Positions 45,255 to 53,877 of a stretch of 64,000 nucleotides of DNA are shown in pieces (the stretch's first letter is position 1; each line of letters begins with the position of its first letter). The translations under genes and the position numbers were made by a program. Below the pieces are notes generated by a model, which ran no database searches, was not told the origin of the DNA, and saw only the letters and a list, made by a program, of their open reading frames with translations. This DNA comes from UBA1351 sp964627665 (GTDB taxonomy: Bacteria; Bacillota; Clostridia; Lachnospirales; Vallitaleaceae): contig CAZVKG010000008.1 of the NCBI GenBank assembly GCA_964627665.1, positions 1 to 64,000 on the forward strand. The letters run 5' to 3'.

Positions 45255-46145
45255 TTACTCAGTAGTTGTGCCCGTTGAACCATACGCCATTTGCCAAAAT
45301 CCATATCCTGCATTTGCTCTGCCATCAACACCATAAAGATGTTGTTTTCGCATGAATACATTCTCATCGGTGTCTTTGATTAGTGCATTAAACTTCGGCG
45401 CTTTTCTTTCCTGATAAATTATTGGTTTCAAAGCCTTGTTCGTACACATTAAATACCAAGCGGTATCACTGCCTGCAAGATCAGGAACAACTAGTAGCTC
45501 TGCTGTATCTTTGTAAATATTTGTCGAACCATCAATCTGATCAGCATAAAGAATTTTTCGAGCTGTCGCTTCTTCAGCAGGAGCAACAACAAGTACATTA
45601 GGAATAAGTTTCAATGATTTCCCATTTTCATCAACTAAAGACATAACACTACTTCTTGCCGCTGCATAGGACGTTACTGAAAGCTTCGCTGTCCCTTTGT
45701 TGCTAATATTTTTTTTACCTACTTTATGGGCATCTGAAAAGAACGGTTGCCCATCATAGCACTTGTTTGTAAACCCATCTTTTAAAAGTCCAAAGACAAG
45801 ATCATCCGGGAACGTTGCTGTACTTTGGGCCATATCTTGAATGACCGGAGTATATACACCGATTTTGTCATCTTCGATGTCATTACGGTCAACGCCGATT
45901 GTTAGTTCAAAGTCCTTGTTCTTGATTGTGTAGTCAGAACCACTGAGATTTTGAATCTCTCTATCCCCAATCCATTCTCTCATCCGAGGAATTTTACCCA
46001 GCCAGTTATAACTTTCTTCACCTGTTTCGGAGGGAACCTTGGTTGCAACCTTATCCCAAAGAGTTTTTGTTTCACCAAAAACCTTATTGAAAATCGTCTT
46101 AAATCCAGTTGTAATACCTTGTAATGCTTGCTGATTTACTATCAT
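45255..46145 (-). CDS. Major capsid protein, Mu gpT-like
   Basis: A 296-aa protein with gpT features: QALQGITTGFKTIFNKVFGE in part, GDREIQNLSGSDYTIKNKDF, and the GVDRNDIEDDKIGVYTPVI stretch. TFPDDLVFGLLKDGF and YDGQPFFSDAHKVG are strongly typical. It builds the icosahedral head. AGGGAGG is upstream. Confidence 0.93.
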   Translation of the reverse strand: MIVNQQALQGITTGFKTIFNKVFGETKTLWDKVATKVPSETGEESYNWLGKIPRMREWIGDREIQNLSGSDYTIKNKDFELTIGVDRNDIEDDKIGVYTPVIQDMAQSTATFPDDLVFGLLKDGFTNKCYDGQPFFSDAHKVGKKNISNKGTAKLSVTSYAAARSSVMSLVDENGKSLKLIPNVLVVAPAEEATARKILYADQIDGSTNIYKDTAELLVVPDLAGSDTAWYLMCTNKALKPIIYQERKAPKFNALIKDTDENVFMRKQHLYGVDGRANAGYGFWQMAYGSTGTTTE

Positions 46146-46162
46146 AATATTGTTCCTCCCTA

Positions 46163-46561
46163 TTAAAGAATTTCGACGAGTACTTCGTCATTATCTAATC
46201 CGATTACTTTACCTGCCACTGATGTGCCGACTGCCAACATTGTGACTGTCTCATCGTCAAGGATGTAGCATTCTTTTTTGATGTCTTGAGCTGTGACAGG
46301 ATCGGTGTCATCATTGTTGTATTTAAAGACACCACGGCGTACCTTAACTGAAACAGCTCCATCTACACCACCAGTGTTGTCAATAAATTCTTCCGATCTC
46401 CCTGCTGCAATCAATCCTTCAGCTGTGTTTCCTGCGATAGCGTATCCTAGTGCATCCAACGCAACTAGAGAACCTTCAAAAATTTTTGCATTTGCCTTAA
46501 CCGGCAATATAAGTGTCTTACCGTCTTGAATTTCAATCGTGTTTCTTCCTGCGCTTAACAT
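46163..46561 (-). CDS. Capsid decoration/cement-like protein
   Basis: A 132-aa beta-rich protein (ILPVKANAKIFEGSLVALDA, then YAIAGNTAEGLIAAG) resembling DUF2190-type cement proteins. ATG 46561 overlaps the end of the protease/scaffold gene by design; the longer frame to 46591 is not supported. It sits directly before the capsid gene. Confidence 0.65.
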   Translation of the reverse strand: MLSAGRNTIEIQDGKTLILPVKANAKIFEGSLVALDALGYAIAGNTAEGLIAAGRSEEFIDNTGGVDGAVSVKVRRGVFKYNNDDTDPVTAQDIKKECYILDDETVTMLAVGTSVAGKVIGLDNDEVLVEIL

Positions 46562-46562
46562 A

Positions 46563-47135
46563 TTAGTTTTCCTCCTTTCCGTATTTCTCAACGTCTTCCT
46601 TACTTACACCAAGCATTTTGCAAACCGCCATTGTGGTCTCTTCGACTCTACCATCTGACTTTTTAACATCATCATGTTCGATTTCACCCATTGGCACGGT
46701 TTGCGGAGCTTTTTCAACAAATCGTTTGAACCCTTCAGGATCTTTTAAGGCGTATTCTTCAGCCCAGTCTTTTTGAGCCGCTGATATTTTACCTGCTTTT
46801 AAAGCTAAGGTAACCACCTCATCACTGTCCTTTTTATCAAGCCTTTCTTTAAGTTTATTAAACTCAGTAACAGGAACATAGTTTGCCGGATTCTTAAGGG
46901 CCACAATAGCAGCCGCCACATCTTCTGTTTTCGCATCATTGTTGTCTAAGCCTAAAAGGCCCATGATCACCTTGTTGGCAACAACCTCCGTTTCACCTTC
47001 AGAACCATCTTTCTTTTTAAGCTGCTCTTGCAATTTGCCAAGCTCACCAACAACCATTTGAATAGCCTGCATGATTTGCTCTTCGGTTGCATCTTCAGGA
47101 AGTCCTAGAAGCTCTGCTAATTTCTTTAAATCCAT
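46563..47135 (-). CDS. Internal scaffold product, Mu gpZ-like
   Basis: Within the protease gene, AGGAGG lies 7 nt before ATG 47135, opening a 190-aa in-frame product that begins MDLKKLAELLGLPEDATEEQ. In Mu the scaffold Z is the C-terminal part of I made from an internal start, so this is the expected equivalent. Confidence 0.75.
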   Translation of the reverse strand: MDLKKLAELLGLPEDATEEQIMQAIQMVVGELGKLQEQLKKKDGSEGETEVVANKVIMGLLGLDNNDAKTEDVAAAIVALKNPANYVPVTEFNKLKERLDKKDSDEVVTLALKAGKISAAQKDWAEEYALKDPEGFKRFVEKAPQTVPMGEIEHDDVKKSDGRVEETTMAVCKMLGVSKEDVEKYGKEEN

Positions 47136-47609
47136 GTTGTTTCCTCCTTCAATTTCATCTTCATCAATATTTATTGAATTTATTATTGCAAACATCCCAT
47201 CTATTGCAGGTGTGTTTGTTAACGCTACCGAGTGAAGCACAACAGCCTTATTGTCACTTTTTCTGACAAGGACTACAGGAGAGAGATATCTATATTCTTT
47301 GTTCTTCAGATACTCTTGAGCTTTTGGTGTCCACTCAACTTTTGCTGCAATTGCTCCGTCTTGAAGGATGATATCTTTTATCCAACCCCCGGCAGGAGCT
47401 TGAACATCTTCAAGTGTCTGATGTTCATAATCTATGACTATATCAATAGCCCGATTCTTAAAGGTATTTCTTATCCTTTGAAAGCTTTCTTGATCTACAT
47501 AGAAATCACCCTTTTGCGACTTGATTTTTCCAAGCTTTAAAAGTTTAACCACTTCAGGAGCTCCTTGAATTTCGGAAGAGCTCATATTTAAAACAAATCT
47601 TTTTTTCAC
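46563..47609 (-). CDS. Head maturation protease with scaffold domain, Mu gpI-like
   Basis: A 348-aa protein. The N-terminal protease domain (residues 1-150) has IDIVIDYEHQTL, APAGGWIKDI, YRYLSPVVLV and HSVALTNTPAIDG, the Mu gpI pattern. The C-terminal half is an acidic, helical scaffold with a coiled-coil-like stretch near residues 190-205. An internal ribosome site at the domain border can give the scaffold alone. Confidence 0.88.
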   Translation of the reverse strand: MKKRFVLNMSSSEIQGAPEVVKLLKLGKIKSQKGDFYVDQESFQRIRNTFKNRAIDIVIDYEHQTLEDVQAPAGGWIKDIILQDGAIAAKVEWTPKAQEYLKNKEYRYLSPVVLVRKSDNKAVVLHSVALTNTPAIDGMFAIINSINIDEDEIEGGNNMDLKKLAELLGLPEDATEEQIMQAIQMVVGELGKLQEQLKKKDGSEGETEVVANKVIMGLLGLDNNDAKTEDVAAAIVALKNPANYVPVTEFNKLKERLDKKDSDEVVTLALKAGKISAAQKDWAEEYALKDPEGFKRFVEKAPQTVPMGEIEHDDVKKSDGRVEETTMAVCKMLGVSKEDVEKYGKEEN

Positions 47610-47641
47610 ACATCCACCACCCTTTATGTTTTTAACCTAAC

Positions 47642-47668
47642 TTATAACGCCGTTAGCACGCGTTATAA
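47642..47668. other. Hairpin between gpF-like and protease genes
   Basis: TTATAACGC and GCGTTATAA form a 9-bp perfect stem with a 9-nt loop in a 129-bp intergenic gap. There is no T-run, so it is not an ordinary terminator. It could be an RNA processing or protein-binding site. Confidence 0.45.
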
Positions 47669-47738
47669 CGCTAGTGTTTTCGCTTTCAGGTATAAACATC
47701 TTAGATAGGGGTATAAACCATCCTATTAGACGTTAAAA

Positions 47739-48476
47739 TCATTTTTTCCCTTTTGTCGACATTTCCCTTTTTTCGAATGCTTTTTCAATTGATTTTGGAT
47801 AATTCTTAAGTTCAGGTTCAAATGAATTTTTTGCAGGGTTTTTCGAAAACTTCGGATCAGGCATTACATTTACAAATTTTCCTCCTACTTCAGCTGCTCG
47901 AGGTGCACCTTGTTCAACTCTAAGCCCTCTTTCTTTAACTTGCCTTTCCGACAAGGTTATAATTCCACACCTACACCGAAATCCATTCGGTGGATACCAT
48001 ATATCCCATATAGGATCATCTGCCCTAAATACACGTCCATCCATAGCAAGATGAGAAGGTCTTGTATGCTTGTCATTCACTGCATCGTATTGCCAATAGG
48101 GTCTAAGCTTCATGACTTCTGAAGATGTCATTTGCTTATAATGACCCACCTGATAGGCCGTTTGCATGTTCGTCCTGAATATGTTGTCCGCTTGAAAATT
48201 CGTGATTCCTTCATATCCTTTTGATTCTAAGAACTCATTCATGTTGTTCTTGAAGTCCCTCATGGTCGTCCCGTTTTCAATAGCCTTTAGAATTTCATCA
48301 TGAAACTTATAAATCACTTGTGCTGAGGTATATCCTGAAACTGTAAATGCAAGCGCTTTGTATTCTTCAGCCAACTTATAGAATTCTGAAGGCTTCAATG
48401 GAATCTTATCTTTGAAATAGTTCACAGCTTCCTCAAAGACTATATCTTTTGTAAGAAGATCAAACAGCTCTTTCAT
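47739..48476 (-). CDS. Head morphogenesis protein, Mu gpF-like
   Basis: A 245-aa minor head protein. The gpF/SPP1 gp7 pattern is seen in IFRTNMQTAYQVGHYKQM, RPYWQYDAVNDKHTRPSH and GFRCRCGIITLSE. It overlaps the portal gene by 17 bp, as in Mu-like phages. Confidence 0.9.
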   Translation of the reverse strand: MKELFDLLTKDIVFEEAVNYFKDKIPLKPSEFYKLAEEYKALAFTVSGYTSAQVIYKFHDEILKAIENGTTMRDFKNNMNEFLESKGYEGITNFQADNIFRTNMQTAYQVGHYKQMTSSEVMKLRPYWQYDAVNDKHTRPSHLAMDGRVFRADDPIWDIWYPPNGFRCRCGIITLSERQVKERGLRVEQGAPRAAEVGGKFVNVMPDPKFSKNPAKNSFEPELKNYPKSIEKAFEKREMSTKGKK

Positions 48477-50025
48477 TTTCCTTCATCCTTCCAATCATGT
48501 CCGAGTAGAACATAGCTTTTTGTAAAAGCTCTTCGAGGTCGCCAGCATCCATTTCCTTGTAGAGCGTTTCAACAAATTTTTCATTTTCGAGCTGTTGTTT
48601 CAGTTCTTCAAGATTTTCTGCACCCTCTAACAGTTTCATGATCGGCTCAAACATTTTGACAAATATCTTGGAGCTTTGAGCTGTTGCTTCATCAGCAAAT
48701 CTGTCAATGCGGTTTTGATATTCCTTGCTAATTGTGTTTGCTTGATCTGTTTCCTTGTTGGCAATCAGTTTCATATCTGCCTTTAATGGTAAAGGCGCGT
48801 TATCCTTTGGAGGTGTTGCCACTTCTTCTCCATCTTCAGGCTTTGGAACGCTAAACTTTTTGTACAAATGCGAAGTGGGTATCTTTAAACCAATATCACA
48901 GATAAGTTTTTGATAGATGTCTGCTGTTTCTTTTAAATCACCTGCTTCTTCCGCATCAAATCTAATATATGGAATTCGTCTGTCTTCTCCAAAGTTAAAA
49001 AGAACAAGCGGACGAATCAAATCTCTTCGAAGTGTTGCTGATATGCCCTTGCAATCGGCTAAGGTCAAATCATGCCTTACTTCATTATGCGTTTTACTTT
49101 GTGCAAATGACCCTCCCCCTGAATCAGATGTCAACGTTTGACCAAGAACTGCTTTTGATGTTTGCTCATCACAATATCTTGCAAGGGATTCATACACGTT
49201 GATTGAGGATGTCTTTGAACTTTCTTTAAACTCAATTTCAGTTCCATCCGGTATAATGCCTGCTGCATCTGTACCAATCTGAACCAATGCTCTCATAAGC
49301 GCAAGTTTATCTTCTTCACTTGCTGAAGGATTATATTTTCCAAGTCTAAGAGGCATCCCAAATACTTCACAAAAGCTGACCCAATCCTTGATGTCATAGT
49401 TCTTGAATAAGTACATCCAAGCCACTACACGAAGAACGCCTGCTCGTGAAGGATGTCCTGACCTTGCCTTATAGCTATGAATGATGAACTTATTTTCAGG
49501 AATTTCTATGCCGGCAGGATAGTCCTTTGTAATGACCTTCAGCGTATCATTTTCATCCCAAAAGAATTTCTTTTGATGACGCCATCGTATATCTTTAATT
49601 GTGACTTTACCTTCATCATATCCCCATATGATTTCACTCATGGCTATGCCTTTTCCAATGGCATCAAGTAAATCTAAAAGAACATCCTCAAAACTTTCAA
49701 GGCTCTCAATTTCTTGCTTTACAAATTCGGCAATATCTTTATCTTTCTGATCCGTCGAAAACGGAATAATCTCATAATCAAGACCTGTAACGGAATTTTT
49801 TCTCGTTTGAAGCTGTGAGAATAGATGTGGGTCTTTCTCTTCCATTTCTTCAAAGAGTTCCATCTGTCTCATGACATCTCCTGAATCTGCTTCCCTAAAT
49901 ATTTGAGCAAGGCGGATTGGTGTTAATCCATTTGAAGGATAGGTTGAGTATTTATCCTGAACCTGAGCCACAGCAATTTCATAAAGCTTAGGTGCCTTCT
50001 TTCCTTTTTTTTCATCTTTCAACAC
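48460..50025 (-). CDS. Portal protein, DUF935 (Mu gp29-like)
   Basis: A 521-aa portal. DUF935 features: LTPIRLAQIFREADSGDVMR, EMEEKDPHLFSQLQTRKNSV, and QTLTSDSGGGSFAQSKTHNE. It forms the DNA gate at one head vertex. The C-terminal part (from about residue 430) is helical. Confidence 0.93.
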   Translation of the reverse strand: MLKDEKKGKKAPKLYEIAVAQVQDKYSTYPSNGLTPIRLAQIFREADSGDVMRQMELFEEMEEKDPHLFSQLQTRKNSVTGLDYEIIPFSTDQKDKDIAEFVKQEIESLESFEDVLLDLLDAIGKGIAMSEIIWGYDEGKVTIKDIRWRHQKKFFWDENDTLKVITKDYPAGIEIPENKFIIHSYKARSGHPSRAGVLRVVAWMYLFKNYDIKDWVSFCEVFGMPLRLGKYNPSASEEDKLALMRALVQIGTDAAGIIPDGTEIEFKESSKTSSINVYESLARYCDEQTSKAVLGQTLTSDSGGGSFAQSKTHNEVRHDLTLADCKGISATLRRDLIRPLVLFNFGEDRRIPYIRFDAEEAGDLKETADIYQKLICDIGLKIPTSHLYKKFSVPKPEDGEEVATPPKDNAPLPLKADMKLIANKETDQANTISKEYQNRIDRFADEATAQSSKIFVKMFEPIMKLLEGAENLEELKQQLENEKFVETLYKEMDAGDLEELLQKAMFYSDMIGRMKENERAV

Positions 50026-50035
50026 TGCTCACCTC

Positions 50036-51793
50036 CTAAAATGCTCCTCGCTTGAACTTCATTGCTCGACTGAGTACTGACTTATAATCAACTTTTGTGT
50101 TTCCTTTAATTTTCAGTGCTAGTCGAACAGCCATCTCAAGTCCATCCGGACCATCATCATTTTTTCCCATAGGGTATTCTTTTAGCTGTTGAAGTAATGT
50201 TTTATGTTTTGCATTAAACTTAATATATTTGTTTTTAATCAACGGTTGCAATGACTCAATTCTCATGTTCTTATTTAATACACTGTTGATTTCTTCTATC
50301 GGTAAATATTCACCGACTTCAGCACTCTTCTTGACCATGACATCCTTGAAAAAATGCTGGAACTGAACTGTCTCAACTCCAAATAGGAACAGGGGCTTTT
50401 TGTAGTCCCTTTTTAACCGTTTAGACGTCTCAATCGAATCATCGATAATTGCATCCGGCTTTCTTTTCTCAATGGATGCTTCAAGCACATACATATATCC
50501 ACTTTGAGTATCTTTCGCAATAATAATAATTGAAGATGTATCACTTTTTTTATTTTTTCCAAGTGATGGATCATTCGCCCCAACAAAAATGAACCTTGAA
50601 TCTTTAAAATCAACCGATGTCTCATCATAAAAATCAAACCATTCTTCGTTAAAAGCACATGAGTCCGGGTCAATAGGATCATTTTGAATCTCACTGTTAA
50701 ATGAAGCTTCACCTTCAGATATTTTTATAATCATTAAGTCATAGTAAGAGAGCTTTGCTTCCCACAAGACTTCCGTTCCTTCAAGCATTTCTTTCTTGTT
50801 GGCATCAAAGAACATTTTTGCATCTTCTTGCCTGTGATCGTTTTCTAGATCAGTGTAAATAGCTTCCCAAGCACTCCATAAATCATCTTTATCAGAAAAA
50901 CTAATAACTCCTCGATATTTTACCGAATGGTATTCAGGATTCTTGAGCACCTTGGAAAGTAGTGAATCATAGTGTAGGATAGTTCCGATATACACAATAT
51001 CCGTATATGTATCCCCGGCTTTTGACACTGCTTTATAGAACCAGTTCGTAAGTTTTTTTCTTTGCTCCGGTGTATTTACATTTTCGTCATTCTCAATATC
51101 ATCAAGAACCAAAAGGTCCGGTCTCCAATTTCGGTGTCTTCGTCCACGTATTTTCTTTCCTGAGCCAATCGCTTCGATTTTAATATTGGTTGACGTCAAT
51201 ATCACGCCAGCTTTCCAGACTTTTCCTTTAAGGTTTCCGAAGTCTTCGATGATATATTTGTTTTCTTCAAGCTCTGTCTTAATATCTGTCAAAAATCCTT
51301 CTGCTTGTTCTGTACTATCGGATAAGATAATCGGATAATGTTTATACTCAAAGACGATTGCATGTAAGGTATCTTTAAATGTGAAATTGGTTGATTTTGC
51401 ATGACCACGAGGAGCTGCCGTTGCTCTTTTACATCCTTTAGATCTTGAAATCTTGTTCTTGTCCGTTATTGGATTTAACCCTTTCATCACGCCTTTTGTC
51501 CAAATCTCATCTAATTTCTCATGAAATTTTGGAGATTCTCTTAAAAAGTAATGTGGAAGGTATGCTCTCCCAAAGTATCCAAGATCAAAAGCAGCTAAGC
51601 GCTTTCTTAATCCTTTAGGTCCTGTCAACTTTTCTCCGGCCTCAAATTCTTTTTGCAATTGCATTCGCATCAAATAATGCTCGTCATTTCTAATAACATA
51701 ATTTGCAAAAAGTTTTTTTTGATACTCTTGGTCTTCCAGTAATTCAGCATCTTCTTCATTTAGTTGATCTAAATATTCATCCAATTTAATCAT
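50036..51793 (-). CDS. Terminase large subunit, Mu gp28-like
   Basis: A 585-aa packaging motor. Walker A is APRGHAKST (near residue 128), Walker B is LLVLDDIEND (near 230), and the nuclease domain begins with VGANDPSLG (near 407), supplying a metal-binding Asp. Headful packaging from an integrated copy is expected for Mu-like phages. Its start overlaps the small subunit gene by 8 bp. Confidence 0.93.
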   Translation of the reverse strand: MIKLDEYLDQLNEEDAELLEDQEYQKKLFANYVIRNDEHYLMRMQLQKEFEAGEKLTGPKGLRKRLAAFDLGYFGRAYLPHYFLRESPKFHEKLDEIWTKGVMKGLNPITDKNKISRSKGCKRATAAPRGHAKSTNFTFKDTLHAIVFEYKHYPIILSDSTEQAEGFLTDIKTELEENKYIIEDFGNLKGKVWKAGVILTSTNIKIEAIGSGKKIRGRRHRNWRPDLLVLDDIENDENVNTPEQRKKLTNWFYKAVSKAGDTYTDIVYIGTILHYDSLLSKVLKNPEYHSVKYRGVISFSDKDDLWSAWEAIYTDLENDHRQEDAKMFFDANKKEMLEGTEVLWEAKLSYYDLMIIKISEGEASFNSEIQNDPIDPDSCAFNEEWFDFYDETSVDFKDSRFIFVGANDPSLGKNKKSDTSSIIIIAKDTQSGYMYVLEASIEKRKPDAIIDDSIETSKRLKRDYKKPLFLFGVETVQFQHFFKDVMVKKSAEVGEYLPIEEINSVLNKNMRIESLQPLIKNKYIKFNAKHKTLLQQLKEYPMGKNDDGPDGLEMAVRLALKIKGNTKVDYKSVLSRAMKFKRGAF

Positions 51794-52349
51794 CTTGCAT
51801 CATCTTTTCTTTGGCTCTTTCAAGCACAGATTTTAATTCTTTTGCTAAAGTTCGATCTGATTTAATCGCTGTCATCAATTGGTTTTCAAGTTCTTGAAAG
51901 GCAAGTTCAACTTTCTTTTTCATGTCTTGTTTAACTCTGTCTTTATAAGCCTTAGTACGACTAATCGCTGTAATAAGTCGCCCGGCTTTATCTAAAGGCA
52001 TGTTATCAAACTCTTCTTCAGCCGTTGAAAGCTTTTTGACAAGTCCATCCATAAGCATCATGAGTCCTGCGTCTGTATAATCGATATCCGGATTTTTTTT
52101 AATTACTCCAACGAGTGCTTCTGTTTGCTTTTGTGCTTCAATTAATCGTTGTGTAGCACCTGTTGTTCTTATCGCATATCTTCCAACACTACTTTTACTT
52201 ACTTCATAGCCCTGACCAGTAACCCAGTCAGCAATCTCTTGATAGGTATTATTTGTATCAATAATCATGTCATCGATTTGCTCTCTAATTTCATCTGGCA
52301 AAGCATCTATTTTTGAGTTAATTCTCGTCCTTGACCTTTCTTTTCCCAT
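51786..52349 (-). CDS. Terminase small subunit, DUF3486 (Mu gp27-like)
   Basis: A 187-aa protein with KIDALPDEIREQIDDMI, the DUF3486 signature, then SKSSVGRYAI in a helix-turn-helix-like region. The remainder is helical and charged. It recognises DNA for packaging. Confidence 0.88.
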   Translation of the reverse strand: MGKERSRTRINSKIDALPDEIREQIDDMIIDTNNTYQEIADWVTGQGYEVSKSSVGRYAIRTTGATQRLIEAQKQTEALVGVIKKNPDIDYTDAGLMMLMDGLVKKLSTAEEEFDNMPLDKAGRLITAISRTKAYKDRVKQDMKKKVELAFQELENQLMTAIKSDRTLAKELKSVLERAKEKMMQDD

Positions 52350-52666
52350 CAGACATCAACTCCTAGATCATCTATCGTACCTTCAACTAAATCAACGCCC
52401 TTTCTTGTCAGCTTAATCACGGCATCTTTGCGGTAAGCATTATAAGCATTTACCGATTTATCTACAAAAACGATATACTCGGCTTCCGATAAATAATCAA
52501 GATGTTTTGATATGTCCGGCGAAACTATTAAGCCATCTGCCACAAGCGCATTTGTGATCTGCCTAAGCAACAAAGAATTTTGATGCCCCTTAACTAAGGC
52601 ACGAATAATATATCCTCTAATCGCTTTGTTGAGTCTAATTTCCACTTCTGTACGCTCATCCATCAT
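52349..52666 (-). CDS. Winged-helix protein, Mu gp26-like
   Basis: A protein of about 105 aa with the pattern SLLLRQITNALVADGL, ISKHLDYLSEAEYIVFVD and VIKLTRKGVDLVEGT, a winged helix as in the VpaChn25-type proteins at Mu gp26. Three consecutive ATGs (52669, 52666, 52663) follow GGGG; the middle one is shown. Position before DUF3486 fits Mu order. Confidence 0.7.
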   Translation of the reverse strand: MMDERTEVEIRLNKAIRGYIIRALVKGHQNSLLLRQITNALVADGLIVSPDISKHLDYLSEAEYIVFVDKSVNAYNAYRKDAVIKLTRKGVDLVEGTIDDLGVDV

Positions 52667-52955
52667 CATTTCCCCTCGCTCTCCCTTTAAACTGTAATAA
52701 GACTTTGTCTATCTTGCTGTCTATATTTCCCATCTTGCTGTCAACATTATTCAGTGTCCGAATGAAGTCCTCTCGTAATACATACACAAAAGGTAAATCA
52801 CTCTTTAAATCATTGAGATCATTTCTTAAACTCTCAATTTCTTTGTCATTCTTTTTTATGCCTTCTTTTATATCAGCCATTGTCCCTTTTAAGAAATATG
52901 CTATTGCACCAACAGCCAATGCTGTAATCGATTGAAGTATCCAACTTAATTCCAT
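52656..52955 (-). CDS. Small membrane-anchored coiled-coil protein (lysis region)
   Basis: A 99-aa protein with one N-terminal hydrophobic segment (about residues 5-24, WILQSITALAVGAIAYFL) and a long heptad-like helix. It resembles Mu gp25 or XhlA-type lysis accessory proteins. It likely works with the holin upstream. Confidence 0.6.
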   Translation of the reverse strand: MELSWILQSITALAVGAIAYFLKGTMADIKEGIKKNDKEIESLRNDLNDLKSDLPFVYVLREDFIRTLNNVDSKMGNIDSKIDKVLLQFKGRARGNDDG

Positions 52956-52965
52956 ATGCTAACCC

Positions 52966-53400
52966 CTATTGACTTTCACTCTTGAGTTCAAGTACTTTTT
53001 CCTCAATGACCTTTGTCAAATATTTTGAGAAATCACCAAAGTTTTCCTCAATCATTGCTTTACTCTCAGGCTTCAACGCTTCGGCAATTTCGTTAAAAGC
53101 TTGAATAGATAAGGCCTCAAGTTCTCGCTTATCACGTATTCCTTCTTTTACAGCTTCTCTAAGGGTCTTTGCTGTCGTTTGCTCAATCTGTGCGACTGTT
53201 TTTTTTGTAAGAATATCTACATCATCCAGTGCATCGTTTAAAAGCTTGCGTTGTTCATCACTTTTTATGCGCATCGTTTCAGCTTTGACTTTTTCCGTTA
53301 GCTTATGCATCGCATTTGTCGCATATGCCGCTAATAAAGCAACACCTGCAAGAGCAACGTTCATTGCGATTTGTGTCAAGAACTGTTGTGTTGTCTCCAT
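52966..53400 (-). CDS. LLH-type phage holin
   Basis: A 144-aa protein with a single N-terminal membrane segment (about residues 10-31) and a long charged helical domain (TEKVKAETMRIKSDEQRKLL onward). This matches phage holins of the LLH family. It is the first gene after the mor terminator and would trigger endolysin access at lysis. Confidence 0.75.
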   Translation of the reverse strand: METTQQFLTQIAMNVALAGVALLAAYATNAMHKLTEKVKAETMRIKSDEQRKLLNDALDDVDILTKKTVAQIEQTTAKTLREAVKEGIRDKRELEALSIQAFNEIAEALKPESKAMIEENFGDFSKYLTKVIEEKVLELKSESQ

Positions 53401-53424
53401 ACCTTCGCCTCCTTCATTTTTTTC

Positions 53425-53464
53425 AAAAAAAATAAGTATTAAGAACTCTGTTCTTAATACTTAT
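53425..53464 (-). terminator. Strong terminator between the Mor gene and the late operon
   Basis: On the minus strand a 15-bp perfect stem (53464-53450 with 53446-53432, 3-nt loop) is followed by a T-run. It ends the early/middle transcript. The holin ATG is only about 25 bp further, so the late promoter must overlap or precede this hairpin. Confidence 0.85.
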
Positions 53465-53515
53465 CTTAACCTCTTTCATAGGTAAGCTATAGATGTAATG
53501 ATTCTGAAAAACACT

Positions 53516-53851
53516 TCATTTCATGGCCTTTTCTTCATCTTCAAAGTCAAATAATGAGCATTGTCCTTTTACATGGCCTTCTCCACATATATTCCTTATC
53601 CAACGTTCACTTAGGTTATACTTTTTCCCTAAGTCCGCATGATTGTACCCATTAAACTCTTCTTTGATTTTCAAATCCCTGACTGGTCTTAAAAAAGTGT
53701 CTGATTTTGGAATGTAGAAAGTTGTCCCACCAATTAATTCAGAAAGTTTAACAAAATTTTTTATTCCTATTTCTTCAGCAATCTCTCTATAAATACCATC
53801 AGGAATCATCTCCGGTGTCAGTTCATTGATTAGCCCGTCTATAATGTCCAC
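53516..53851 (-). CDS. Mor/C-type activator of phage transcription
   Basis: A 111-aa Mor-family protein. Dimerization-type helices (IYREIAEEIGIKNFVKLSEL) are followed by GGTTFYIPK and a helix-turn-helix with YNHADLGKKYNLSERWIRNI. In Mu, Mor and C switch on middle and late genes. Only one such gene is seen here, so it may drive the late operon directly. Confidence 0.88.
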   Translation of the reverse strand: MDIIDGLINELTPEMIPDGIYREIAEEIGIKNFVKLSELIGGTTFYIPKSDTFLRPVRDLKIKEEFNGYNHADLGKKYNLSERWIRNICGEGHVKGQCSLFDFEDEEKAMK

Positions 53852-53877
53852 CTCCTTATGCGTTTTGATTATGTTTC

